Below, piece after piece: positions 19,166 through 29,300 of a stretch of DNA of 64,000 bases. Made by a program: the position numbers and the translations under genes. The stretch is from Hahella sp. CCB-MM4. GTDB lineage: Bacteria; Pseudomonadota; Gammaproteobacteria; Pseudomonadales; Oleiphilaceae. Numbering within the stretch: the stretch's first letter is position 1; each line of letters starts with the position of its first letter. Below the pieces are notes generated by a model. The model was not told where the DNA came from and ran no database searches. It worked only from the letters and a program-made list of their open reading frames with translations. The stretch spans positions 372,001 to 436,000 of the forward strand of contig NZ_MRYI01000001.1 in assembly GCF_002260525.1 (NCBI RefSeq). Reading direction: 5' to 3'.

Positions 19166-19528
19166 ATGGCTCGCATACTGATTGTAGATGACTCGCCTAC
19201 TGAAGTGCGAAAAATCAGCAGCATTCTTGAAAAACACCAACATGAAATTCTGACCGCCGACAATGGTGCGGACGGTGTGGCCCTGGCCCGCGCTGAAAAG
19301 CCGGACCTGGTCCTAATGGACGTGGTCATGCCAGGCCTGAATGGTTTTCAGGCAACCCGTCAGCTCACCCGTGGAGACGACACAGCGAACATTCCAGTTG
19401 TGATCGTGACCACCAAAGATCAGGAAACTGATCGGGTCTGGGGCACCAGACAGGGAGCCAAAGGGTACTTGGTCAAGCCGGTGAATGAAGGTGATTTGAT
19501 CAAAACGATCAATGACCTGATTGGTTAA
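19166..19528 (+). CDS. pilH: Twitching-motility response regulator PilH
   Basis: Second stand-alone receiver (120 residues), with Asp8/Asp9, phospho-acceptor Asp52 (LMDVVMPG) and the conserved Lys in YLVKPV. In P. aeruginosa PilH counteracts PilG output and supports pilus retraction or acts as phosphate sink. Position and sequence (MARILIVDDSPTEVRKI) identify it. A GGGGGAATT ribosome binding region precedes the ATG. Confidence 0.96.
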   Translation: MARILIVDDSPTEVRKISSILEKHQHEILTADNGADGVALARAEKPDLVLMDVVMPGLNGFQATRQLTRGDDTANIPVVIVTTKDQETDRVWGTRQGAKGYLVKPVNEGDLIKTINDLIG

Positions 19529-19608
19529 TTACCAAGCGCTGGATATTCACTAGATAAAGAAATATCGGAAACGGCCACAGAAGCCGCCCGAAGGAGCCGC
19601 CATAAATC

Positions 19609-20151
19609 ATGCCAACAAAGACAGACCCGTTTAGTGTTCTTGTAGATATAGAGAGCAAAAGCCGGGCCTTAGCTGAGGGTCTACCTGCCCAGGAAGATGT
19701 CATCGAGTTATGGAATGGCATCGGTTTTTCGCTGGCTGGCCATAAATTTGTGGCCGCGATGGGCGAGGTTGTCGAAATCCTTCCTGTTCCACGGTTCACG
19801 CAGATTCCCGGCGTGAAAGGGTGGATGGAAGGCATTGCCAATGTACGGGGCCGATTGCTTCCCGTCATGGACCTATCCGAATTCTTTGGCCTGGATCACA
19901 AAACCAGAAGCACCCGCGACCGGCGGGTTCTGGTCATTGAGAAAGATGATATATTCAGCGGTTTGATTGTCGATGGCGTACTGGGCATGCAGTACTTTCC
20001 CATCGACAGCTTCCAGACCGGTAAATCCGATGTTCCTGATAAAATTCAAGACTTTGTCAGTGGCTATTATGCCCGAAGCCAGGATCGCTGGAACGTATTT
20101 AACACCGACAATCTGATCGACAATCCAAATTTTTTAAATGTGGCGCAGTAA
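19609..20151 (+). CDS. pilI: CheW-like adaptor PilI
   Basis: A 180-residue CheW-fold adaptor that couples the receptor PilJ to the kinase ChpA. CheW features: GFSLAGHKFVAAMGEVVEIL near residue 42, GVKGWMEGIANVRGRLLPV near 66, and GLIVDGVLGMQYF near 120. AAGGAG precedes the ATG. It lies 80 bp after pilH and 84 bp before pilJ. Confidence 0.95.
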   Translation: MPTKTDPFSVLVDIESKSRALAEGLPAQEDVIELWNGIGFSLAGHKFVAAMGEVVEILPVPRFTQIPGVKGWMEGIANVRGRLLPVMDLSEFFGLDHKTRSTRDRRVLVIEKDDIFSGLIVDGVLGMQYFPIDSFQTGKSDVPDKIQDFVSGYYARSQDRWNVFNTDNLIDNPNFLNVAQ

Positions 20152-20235
20152 TCGCTGCGCAGTGATTACGGCGCCTGTAACCTGCGTCTGCTACGCTTAA
20201 CAGGTAAGAGTTGAAACGGCTGGGGAGCCTTAGCA

Positions 20236-22332
20236 ATGATATCAAAAGCTGGAAAATCAACATCCGGACAGGGGACAACAAACCCGCTACAGATGGCCAT
20301 GTACGGCATCGTAGTGGTCGCGGTTATCGCCCTGCTCTATGTAATATTCACGGTAAACTTGGACGCAAGCCGAGATAAGACCTACATCAGTTACGCATCC
20401 GAACTGCGGGTACTGTCACAGGAAATCGCAAAGAACTCATCGGAAGCCGCTGACGGTAAGCCTGAGGCATTCGACCAGCTGCGCCGCTCCCGTGATGACT
20501 TCCAAGGTTTATGGGACGTCCTTGACAAGGGGAATCCGGAACAGAACCTGCCTCCGGTTGAAATGGCGCAGATGTCCAACGTTGGAACCCTGTGGGAAGA
20601 AGTACGGGCCAATGCTGACCAGATTCTGAATTCAAAAGATACCGTACTGGGCCTTCACCAGGTTGCCATCACCCTCAACGACACTATCCCCCAGCTGCAG
20701 GTTGAGTATGATGACGTTGTTCAGATCCTCCTGGAAAACGACGCTCCTGCAGACCAGGTAGCGGTAGCCCAGCGCCAGGCGCTGCTGGCAGAACGTATCG
20801 TTCGAAGTGTTAACAAAGTACTTGCAGGTGGAGAAGACGCTGTAACAGCTGCTGACCGTTTCGGTCGGGACGTAAACCTGTTTGGTCGGGTACTCAACGG
20901 CATGGTGGAAGGCAACCAGGTCATGGGTATCAGTAAAGTAAAAGACGAAGACGCCGTCTTCGGTCTTGAAGCCATCGCCGAACTCTTCGAATTTGTTAAC
21001 GAAAACGTTGACACCATCCTGGAAACCTCCCCCGAACTGTTCCGGGTACGTGAAGCTGCCAACAACATCTTCGAAAAATCACAGTCTCTGCTGTCAGAAA
21101 CGTCAGAGCTGAACAACACCTTCCAGACTCAGGCTGAAACCCGGATCGTCAGTGACGAATTGGGTTACCTGTTGCTGTTCGTCATTATCGTCGCCATCGG
21201 TATTATCGGTGTTGTGGGTAACCAGGAAGCGAAAAAACGGTATGAGAAAGAGGCTTCTCAGAACGAACAGAACCAGAACGCGATCCTGCGTCTGCTTGAC
21301 GAACTTGCCGACCTCGCTGACGGTGACCTGACCACAGAGGCGACGGTAACCGAGGACTTCACCGGTGCGATCGCTGACTCTATCAACTTCGCGATCGACC
21401 AGATGCGTCAGCTGGTAACCTCCATTAACGAGACCGCTGTAAGGGTTGCGGGCGCTGCCCAGGAAACCCAGGCGACTGCGATGCACCTCGCCGACGCTTC
21501 TGAGCACCAGGCCCAGGAAATTGCCGGGGCATCTGCCGCGATCAACGAGATGGCGGTTTCTATCGACCAGGTATCTTCTAACGCTGCTGAATCAGCCGCG
21601 GTTGCGGAGCGGTCGGTTGCGATCGCGAAGAAAGGTGCGGAAATCGTACAGTCTACCATTCGCGGGATGGACAATATCCGTGAACAGATCCAGGAAACTT
21701 CCAAGCGGATCAAACGACTGGGTGAATCATCCCAGGAGATCGGTGATATCGTATCGTTGATTAACGACATTGCCGACCAAACCAACATTCTGTCTCTTAA
21801 CGCTGCAATCCAGGCATCTATGGCTGGTGACGCAGGTCGGGGCTTCGCGGTGGTTGCGGACGAGGTACAGCGCCTTGCGGAACGTTCCTCAGCAGCAACC
21901 AAGCAGATTGAAGCACTGGTAAAAACCATCCAGACAGATACCAACGAAGCGGTAATCTCGATGGAACAAACCACCGCAGAGGTGGTACGTGGTGCTCGAT
22001 TCGCCCAGGACGCGGGTGTTGCCCTGGAAGAAATCGAGAACGTATCCAAAAACCTTGCGGACTTGATCCAGAACATTTCGAACGCTGCACGTCAGCAGTC
22101 TTCTTCCGCTGGTCACATTTCCAATACGATGAACGTTATCCAGGAAATCACCTCACAGACCTCTGCCGGTACCAACGCAACGGCCAAGTCTATCGGTAAG
22201 CTTGCAGAACTGGCGAACCAGCTGCGTAACTCTGTAGCAGGCTTCAAGCTGCCTGATCAGCTTGGCCACGATATGGACGATAGCGAAGAAATTGATATCG
22301 ACGACGCAGATGCAGATATGGATGCAGCTTAA
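20236..22332 (+). CDS. pilJ: Type IV pilus methyl-accepting chemoreceptor PilJ
   Basis: A 698-residue chemoreceptor. TM1 is about residues 20-41, a periplasmic helical ligand-binding region spans about 42-310, and TM2 is about 312-332. A HAMP-like segment and the long helical signalling domain follow. The hairpin tip IADQTNILSLNAAIQASMAG is the PilJ form of the receptor signature. In Pseudomonas PilJ senses surface contact or pilus retraction, possibly through pilin. It lies between pilI and pilK. The C-terminus is acidic (Asp/Glu-rich, last 25 residues) and lacks a CheR-docking pentapeptide. Confidence 0.96.
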   Translation: MISKAGKSTSGQGTTNPLQMAMYGIVVVAVIALLYVIFTVNLDASRDKTYISYASELRVLSQEIAKNSSEAADGKPEAFDQLRRSRDDFQGLWDVLDKGNPEQNLPPVEMAQMSNVGTLWEEVRANADQILNSKDTVLGLHQVAITLNDTIPQLQVEYDDVVQILLENDAPADQVAVAQRQALLAERIVRSVNKVLAGGEDAVTAADRFGRDVNLFGRVLNGMVEGNQVMGISKVKDEDAVFGLEAIAELFEFVNENVDTILETSPELFRVREAANNIFEKSQSLLSETSELNNTFQTQAETRIVSDELGYLLLFVIIVAIGIIGVVGNQEAKKRYEKEASQNEQNQNAILRLLDELADLADGDLTTEATVTEDFTGAIADSINFAIDQMRQLVTSINETAVRVAGAAQETQATAMHLADASEHQAQEIAGASAAINEMAVSIDQVSSNAAESAAVAERSVAIAKKGAEIVQSTIRGMDNIREQIQETSKRIKRLGESSQEIGDIVSLINDIADQTNILSLNAAIQASMAGDAGRGFAVVADEVQRLAERSSAATKQIEALVKTIQTDTNEAVISMEQTTAEVVRGARFAQDAGVALEEIENVSKNLADLIQNISNAARQQSSSAGHISNTMNVIQEITSQTSAGTNATAKSIGKLAELANQLRNSVAGFKLPDQLGHDMDDSEEIDIDDADADMDAA

Positions 22333-22402
22333 TCCGATGACGAATGGTTATCAGGAGATAGCCGAGGGTTAATGCGGGCCAAAGTTATGTTAGGGCGCCT
22401 CT

Positions 22403-23296
22403 ATGGCGAACAGTGATGGTCAACAGACAGAAGGACTCTGGAGCCTGAAGAGCCTGCCACAGATGGACGATAAAGAGTTCATCAGATGGCAGGATTTACT
22501 GGAAAAGCGTACGGGAATGAATCTCCCGGTGGAGCGCAAGGTCTTTCTGCAGACCAGTTTGGGCATTCGAATGAGAGAAATCGGCTGCCCATCCTATCAG
22601 GCATATTTCGACATGGTGGCCAAAGGGGCCAAAGCCATGGTGGAGTGGACCGTGCTGGTGGACCGGCTAACGGTGCAGGAAACGAGGTTCTACAGGGATG
22701 AAGATGCCTTTAATCTGGTTAAAGATTATCTCTGCACCCGCCCACCCCATGCGTTAACCCAAAAAAGTATTGAGGCCTGGAGTGTAGGTTGCTCCACTGG
22801 AGAAGAACCCTACACACTGGCCATGATCATTGAAGAAGCCCTGGAAGCTGAAAAGCTTAAAGGGTATTACGGCGTCACCGGCACTGACATCAGTATCCCG
22901 GCGCTGGCAAAAGCCCGGGCAGCGGTTTATCCGGCACGCAAACTGGTTACGTTAAACCAGGAGCGGAAAGATAAGTACTTTAATCAACTGACGGGCAATG
23001 AATTTGCCGTCGTGCCACGATTGAAAGAACGGGTATGCTTTTCGAGAGTCAACGTACTTGAACTCAAAGATGCTCCCATGCATGGCATGACAGTTATTTT
23101 TTGTCAGAACCTGTTGATTTATTTCAAACGCTGGCGGCGTAAAGAGATTTTGAATCGCCTTGCTGAACGCCTGGTTCCCGGCGGACTTCTGGTCCTGGGA
23201 CAAGGGGAGATTGTTGATTGGCATAACCCTCTTTTGGAGCGTATACCAAGTGACAATACACTGGCATTTATCAGGCACAACGAGCGGGATAACTAA
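22403..23296 (+). CDS. pilK: CheR-type methyltransferase PilK
   Basis: A 297-residue SAM-dependent glutamate methyltransferase that would modify PilJ. The SAM-binding motif WSVGCSTGEEPYTLAM lies near residue 125, the N-terminal helical CheR domain precedes it, and IFCQNLLIYF near 232 is the CheR C-terminal motif. It stops 11 bp before chpA, so it is tightly coupled. PilK is dispensable for twitching in P. aeruginosa; here the catalytic motifs are intact. Confidence 0.95.
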   Translation: MANSDGQQTEGLWSLKSLPQMDDKEFIRWQDLLEKRTGMNLPVERKVFLQTSLGIRMREIGCPSYQAYFDMVAKGAKAMVEWTVLVDRLTVQETRFYRDEDAFNLVKDYLCTRPPHALTQKSIEAWSVGCSTGEEPYTLAMIIEEALEAEKLKGYYGVTGTDISIPALAKARAAVYPARKLVTLNQERKDKYFNQLTGNEFAVVPRLKERVCFSRVNVLELKDAPMHGMTVIFCQNLLIYFKRWRRKEILNRLAERLVPGGLLVLGQGEIVDWHNPLLERIPSDNTLAFIRHNERDN

Positions 23297-23307
23297 CTGG
23301 AGAAGTT

Positions 23308-26300
23308 ATGGCGGGCAACCATGACTACGTAGCTCTTGAGTGGGTTAAGGGCGAAATTGATAGCACACTGAATCAGGCGCAACTCGCGCTTGAGGACTAT
23401 GTGAACAACACCGAGGACAGTGCCAAGCTCAGATTCTGTCTGAACTACATTCACCAGGTGCACGGCACCTTGCAGATGGTGGAGTTTTATGGCGCCGCGC
23501 TGCTCGCAGAAGAGATGGAGCAGCTGGCCAAGGCACTGTTACAGGAGAAGGTTGCCAATCCCACCGAGGCAATCGAAGTACTCATGCAGGCAATCCTGCA
23601 GTTGCCCAACTATCTCAGCCGTCTGCAAAGCAGTCAGCGTGATCTGCCGGTAGTACTACTTCCTCTTCTTAACGATTTGCGCGCCTCACGGGGCGAGTCA
23701 CTACTTTCCGATACCTCTTTGTTCACCCCGGATCTGTCTATATTGCGGATACCGGCGCCGGATGTTGCACGCCAACGCCTGCAAAATGACAAGATGGTAG
23801 CGCAGCTGCGTAAGCTGCGTCAGATGTACCAGTTCGCTCTGGCCGGCATCATTCGGGAATCGGACCTGGAAGCAAATTACAACTATATGATCAAGGTGTT
23901 CCAACGCCTTGAGAGCATATGCCAGGATACCCCATTCAGCCAATTGTGGCGGTTGAGTGGCGGTTTCACTTCAGGGTTACAGGCCAAATACATTGAGCTG
24001 TCGTCAGGCACTAAGAATGTGTTGCGGTACCTGGACGCTAACCTGAAAAGAATGATTGAGGAACACGTTGATATTCTCGGGCAACCCGCTCCGGAAGATC
24101 TGGCCAAACACCTGCTTTATTACATTGCACGCAGCGAAGGGTCCAACTCCTCAATAGATAGCATTCGCAAGGATTATCGACTCTCCCAGGCTCTGCCGAG
24201 CGAGCAGGAAGTCAACGAAGAACGTCAACGGATGACCGGACCAGACCGTGGTGCGATTGATTCCGTTGTCGATGCTCTTAATGAAGAGCTTGCGCGGGTC
24301 AAAGATCAACTGGACTTGTTTGTCCGTGGTGAATACAAAGATGCTTCAGACCTGCAGGAACTGATCCCTGGCCTGCAGCAGGTATCCAATACCATGGCGG
24401 TACTGGGCCTTGGCATTCCCCGCAAAGTCATTGGCGAGCAGATTGAAATTATTGAAAATCTCGTCAAGACAGGCGAAGTTCCTGATGACAATGTCCTGAT
24501 GGATATTGCCGGCGCGCTGCTGTATATCGAAGCCACGCTTAGCGGTTTTGGCGGAGATGAACAGAAAGAGCCAAGTGCCGGTGCTCCAGCAGAAGTGCCT
24601 AAAGATCAGGTTCAGAATGCCCATGAGGCGGTCATTCGCGAAGCCAGAAACGGGCTGGAGCAGGCAAAAACAGATATCGTAGAGTTTATTGCCTCTCACT
24701 GGGACAAATCCGAAATTCAAGGCGTACCAGCGTTACTGCAAAGTATTCGGGGAGGATTGAAGATCATCCCTCTGGATCAGGCAGCAGATTTGCTGGAGGC
24801 CTGCGCAAAATATATTGATGAGCAATTGCTCAAAAAAGAACAGGCTCCGGACTGGAGCCAGTTGGACACCCTGGCCGATGCCATCACCAGCATTGAGTAC
24901 TACCTGGAACGCCTAAGCGAAGGTAGTCGCGATAACGACATGATTCTGGAGGTTGCAGAACAGAGCCTGGCCCAGCTTGGCTATCCTATCGGCGGAGGTG
25001 CTGCTGCACCGGCACCTGTGGCAGCCCCACAACCGGCGCCCCCGGCTGCAGCCCCCGAATCTTCCAGCGAGAAAGCAACAGACCAGGAGCTGATCGACGA
25101 CGAGATCATAGAGATCTTTGTGGAAGAGGCTGCCGAGGTTCTGGAAACGATCAAACAGTTTTACCCGTCATTCCAGGCTAATCCGGAAGACCGCACAGCT
25201 TTGACTGAGCTACGCCGTGCCTACCACACCTTGAAAGGTAGCGGACGTCTGGTCGGTGCCACTGCCATTGGCGAGTTGGCATGGGCTGTGGAAAACATGC
25301 TCAACCGGGTGATTGAAGGTTCCATCCAGACAAACCTTGAAATGTTTGAACTGCTGGAACACGTCAATGACAAACTCCCGGAACTGATTGAAAGTTATAA
25401 ATCCGGTAGCGGCGTCGCTGATACCCAGGCTTATATTGACACTGCAGAACGTCTGGCAGCTGCCAGAAAGCAGGCCCGTGTCAGCCAGGAAGACCTGGAA
25501 GAAGACAGCGAGACTGAAATCGAAGCCACTCTAGAGGCTCCGGAAGAAGACAGTGATACTACTGGTCCTATTCTTCCCATTACTCCATCTGAACCCGCCA
25601 GCCCATCAGAATTTGCATCCGGTGGTGCTCTGCCTACAGTGGAAGAAGAGGAAGAACCGGAAGCTGAAAGCATTACTGAGGAGCCGGTTGCTGAATCCAC
25701 TGCGGCTCCTGCTGCTGTGGCAGATGACGATGACATGATCGATGATGAGATCATCGAGATATTCGTCGAAGAGGCAGGTGAAGTTCTTGATACCATCAAC
25801 GAATTCCTGCCCCAATACCTGTCCAGTTACGATAACAATGAGGCCTTGACGGAAGTTCGTCGTGCCTTCCATACCCTGAAAGGAAGTGGAAGACTCGTTG
25901 GCGCTTCCCAGGTCGGCGAGCTTTCCTGGTCCGTTGAAAACCTGCTGAACAGGGTCCTCGATGGCACCATTTTCATGAGTGATGTGATCGGCAATCTGAT
26001 CACCACTGTCGTGGGAGTTCTGCCTGATCTCGTTGAGGATTTCAAACTTCAACGCGGGCCTTCCCACAATACTGATGGACTGATGGAGCAAGCCCATGCT
26101 CTGGCAAAAGGCGAAGTGCCCAGCAGCACCATCCCGGCAGGTGAAGATCTACCAGATTTCGTTGAGCCTTCCGCGCTTAACGCTGACAGCATGCTGGTTG
26201 AAGAAACTCTGGATATCGACCCTGCACTGAAAGAAATTTTCCTGGCGGAGACAGAAAGCCATCTGGAAACTTTGGGCGCGTTTGTCCGTGAGGCACAAAC

Positions 26301-29300
26301 TGCTGCAGAGCCGATCGATCTTACCGATGATATTTCCAGGGCAATGCATACTTTGAAAGGCAGCGCCAATACGGCCGGCATCGAACCTATTGCCAGCGTT
26401 GTGGTTCCTGTCGAGAAATTTGTCAAAGAAGCCAGAGCCCATGCCGTCAAAGTAGACGGACGTATTGCAGAAATGTTGGCAGATACCGCCCGCTTCGTTC
26501 GCGAAGGTCTGGATCAGGTTGATACCACACCTTTAAGGGAGCTGGAGGGAACATCCGAATTCCTGGAGAAATTACAGCACATCAGCGCTGAATATCTTGC
26601 GGATGATAACCGTTACGGCAACCTGCAGAATGAAGATAAGCCAGACCCACATCTGATCAATCTGTTCCTGACAGACGGCGTGGATATTCTTCTTGATGCC
26701 GAGCGTATCCTGAATGAATGGCGCCGGGATCCTGAAGTCACTATAGACATCGATAATCTGGTTAACGAACTGACAACTCTGGCCCACGGTGCCCATGTTG
26801 CAGGACTGGACGATGTGGCAGAGCTGGCTCAGGCACTGGAAGGTCTCTACGAACGCGCTATGAAGGGAGAGCCGGGGGAAGACTACTTCTTCGATCTGGC
26901 CATCCGCGGTCACGAGTCCCTTATCAGCATGATGGATCAGGTTGCAGCCGGGCTGGCAACACAACCTGAACAAGGTCTGATCGCCGAGCTGAATGCATTA
27001 GCCGTCTCTCTGCAATCAGTCAATGAACCTTCTGTTGAGGAAGAGGAATCTATCTCCGTCGAGGAAGCTGCTGCTGCGGAAATTCCAGTCCTTGAAGAAA
27101 ATCTGGAAGATTCAACATCAGCTCCGGAAGCTGGCGTTTATACCCTGGATCCGGATCTGGCAGAAGTTTTCCTCGAAGAAGCCAATGACATCATGACCAG
27201 CTCCGGTGAAGTTATTCAGGAGTGGAGTCAGGATTCGACAAATCTGGAGTTGGTCAAGCAACTTCAGAGAGACCTGCACACGCTTAAAGGCGGTGCCCGT
27301 CTGGCGGGGATTCCGCCGATTGGCGACCTGGCCCATGAGCTGGAAAGTCTGTTCGAAGGTGTTGTTGAAGGCAGAGTTCACACTGATGAAGAAGCCGTTA
27401 ATCTGGCACTCCTGGCCCACGACACTCTGGCCGGCATGGTGGACTCTATCTCCAATGCCTCAACCGCCAGCGATGCTCCGGATCTGATTGAAGCCCTACG
27501 CGGCTATATTAGCGGTTCCACAACCGATGACAGCTCCGAAGAAACAGAATACGAACTTCCGTTGCCGGAAATTGATGCTAATGGCGACGACGAGATTCCG
27601 GTGCTGGAGGAAGTCGCTCCACTTGATCCTGAGATGGTGGATATATTCCTTGAGGAAGCACAGGACATTATTCATCGCACCGGTGAAACCCTTCATGACT
27701 GGTCAGCCGATCTGACGAACAGCGATCTGCTGGCGCAACTGCAACGGGATCTGCATACCCTGAAAGGCGGTGCCCGAATGGCCGAGATCAGGCCTATCGG
27801 CGATCTCGCCCACGAACTTGAGACCCTGTTTGAACGCCTGACAGAAGGTCGCCTGCAACCTGTTCCAGGTATGGTGGGTCTGGCAACAGAATCCCATGAC
27901 CGGCTCGCCGGGATGGTCGATGCAGTCGCACAATTGCATCCGGTCCAACCTGCCCAGGATCTGGTTACACGCATTCAGGCTATGGCTTCGGGGACACCTC
28001 ATGAAGCGGTTGAGGAAGTAGAGGAAGAGACAGACTTCGAACTCGAAACTCCCACCATGCAGGTTGAAGAGTTACCCGAAATACAGACAGATGAAGAGCT
28101 GGAGCTTCCAGAAGTCGAACTGTCTGATGAAACTCCTGATGCCGAGAGCCTGGCTCCAGCTCCAGCGGTAACGCCTAAGTTGGAAGAGCTTGATGTCAGC
28201 GGCGTAGAAAACGAAACCTACGACACCGCAAATCTCGATGGAGAGTTGGTTTCCATTTTCCTGGAAGAAGCTCAAGAACTGATCGACACCACAGCGCAGA
28301 ACCTGCAGAGCTGGCTGACTGATCTCGACAATATAGAGCACGTGAAAGAGTTGCAGCGCGCACTGCACACCCTCAAAGGTGGCGCCCGGATGGCTGAAAT
28401 CAAGCCGATCGGTGACCTCTCTCACGAACTGGAAACACTATTTGAAGGGATCGTCGAAGGACGTTTCGCTGCGGAGCCTTCTCTATCAGATCTTATGCTG
28501 CAGTGCCATGACAGGCTTGCGGTTATGGTTGAAAACGTTGCTAACCAGCAGCCGGTTTCTGCCGCCAATGACCTGATCATGCGGGTTACTCATTACTACA
28601 ACCACCATGCCAAGGGCGGATTGCAAGCTCGCGACACGATTTCAGAAATTGAGCGCGAACAGCAATCTCTGCAAAACCTCGCCGGTGACACCAGTGAAGA
28701 TGAATTGAGGGTGATTTTCCTCGATGAATCCAGGGACATCATGGAAGCCGTGATGGACTGCTTTGATCGCTGGAAGGAGAATCCGGACAATGTTAGTCCG
28801 GCTCGCGAACTCACCCGTGACCTGGCGACCTTGAATGGTGGTGCCAAGCTGGCTCACGTGGGCAGCGTCAGCACGCTGACCGAAGCACTGACCAAGTGCA
28901 TGGAATCAGTCGTCGACGGACAACACCAGATCAGTGATGAAGTCATCAGTCTGGTTGAACGCTCCATGCGTTATATCTCCCGTCTGCTGGATCAAATTGA
29001 GCAGCTGGAACAGCCGGAAGTACCCAACGAGCTGATCCATGAACTTGAACAGCTGGAGCGTGGCGAACCTATTGTCCGCACCACTCTCGAATTGGAAGTG
29101 GACCCAGAAATTCTCCAGGTCTTTATCGAAGAGGCAGATGAACTGCTGTCCTCTCTTGACCGTGAGCTGGGTGATTGGTCAAGAGATCCGCGCAACGCCA
29201 ACCATGCTGACGCAATGGCGCGGGCGCTGCATACCTTGAAAGGTGGTGCTCGTCTGGCAACCCTGTCTGATATCGGTGACCTGACCCAGGAACTGGAATC

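Noticed and set aside
21408-22076. 222-codon minus-strand frame
   Set aside because: Lies opposite pilJ signalling helix; Ser/Ala-rich shadow without start signals.
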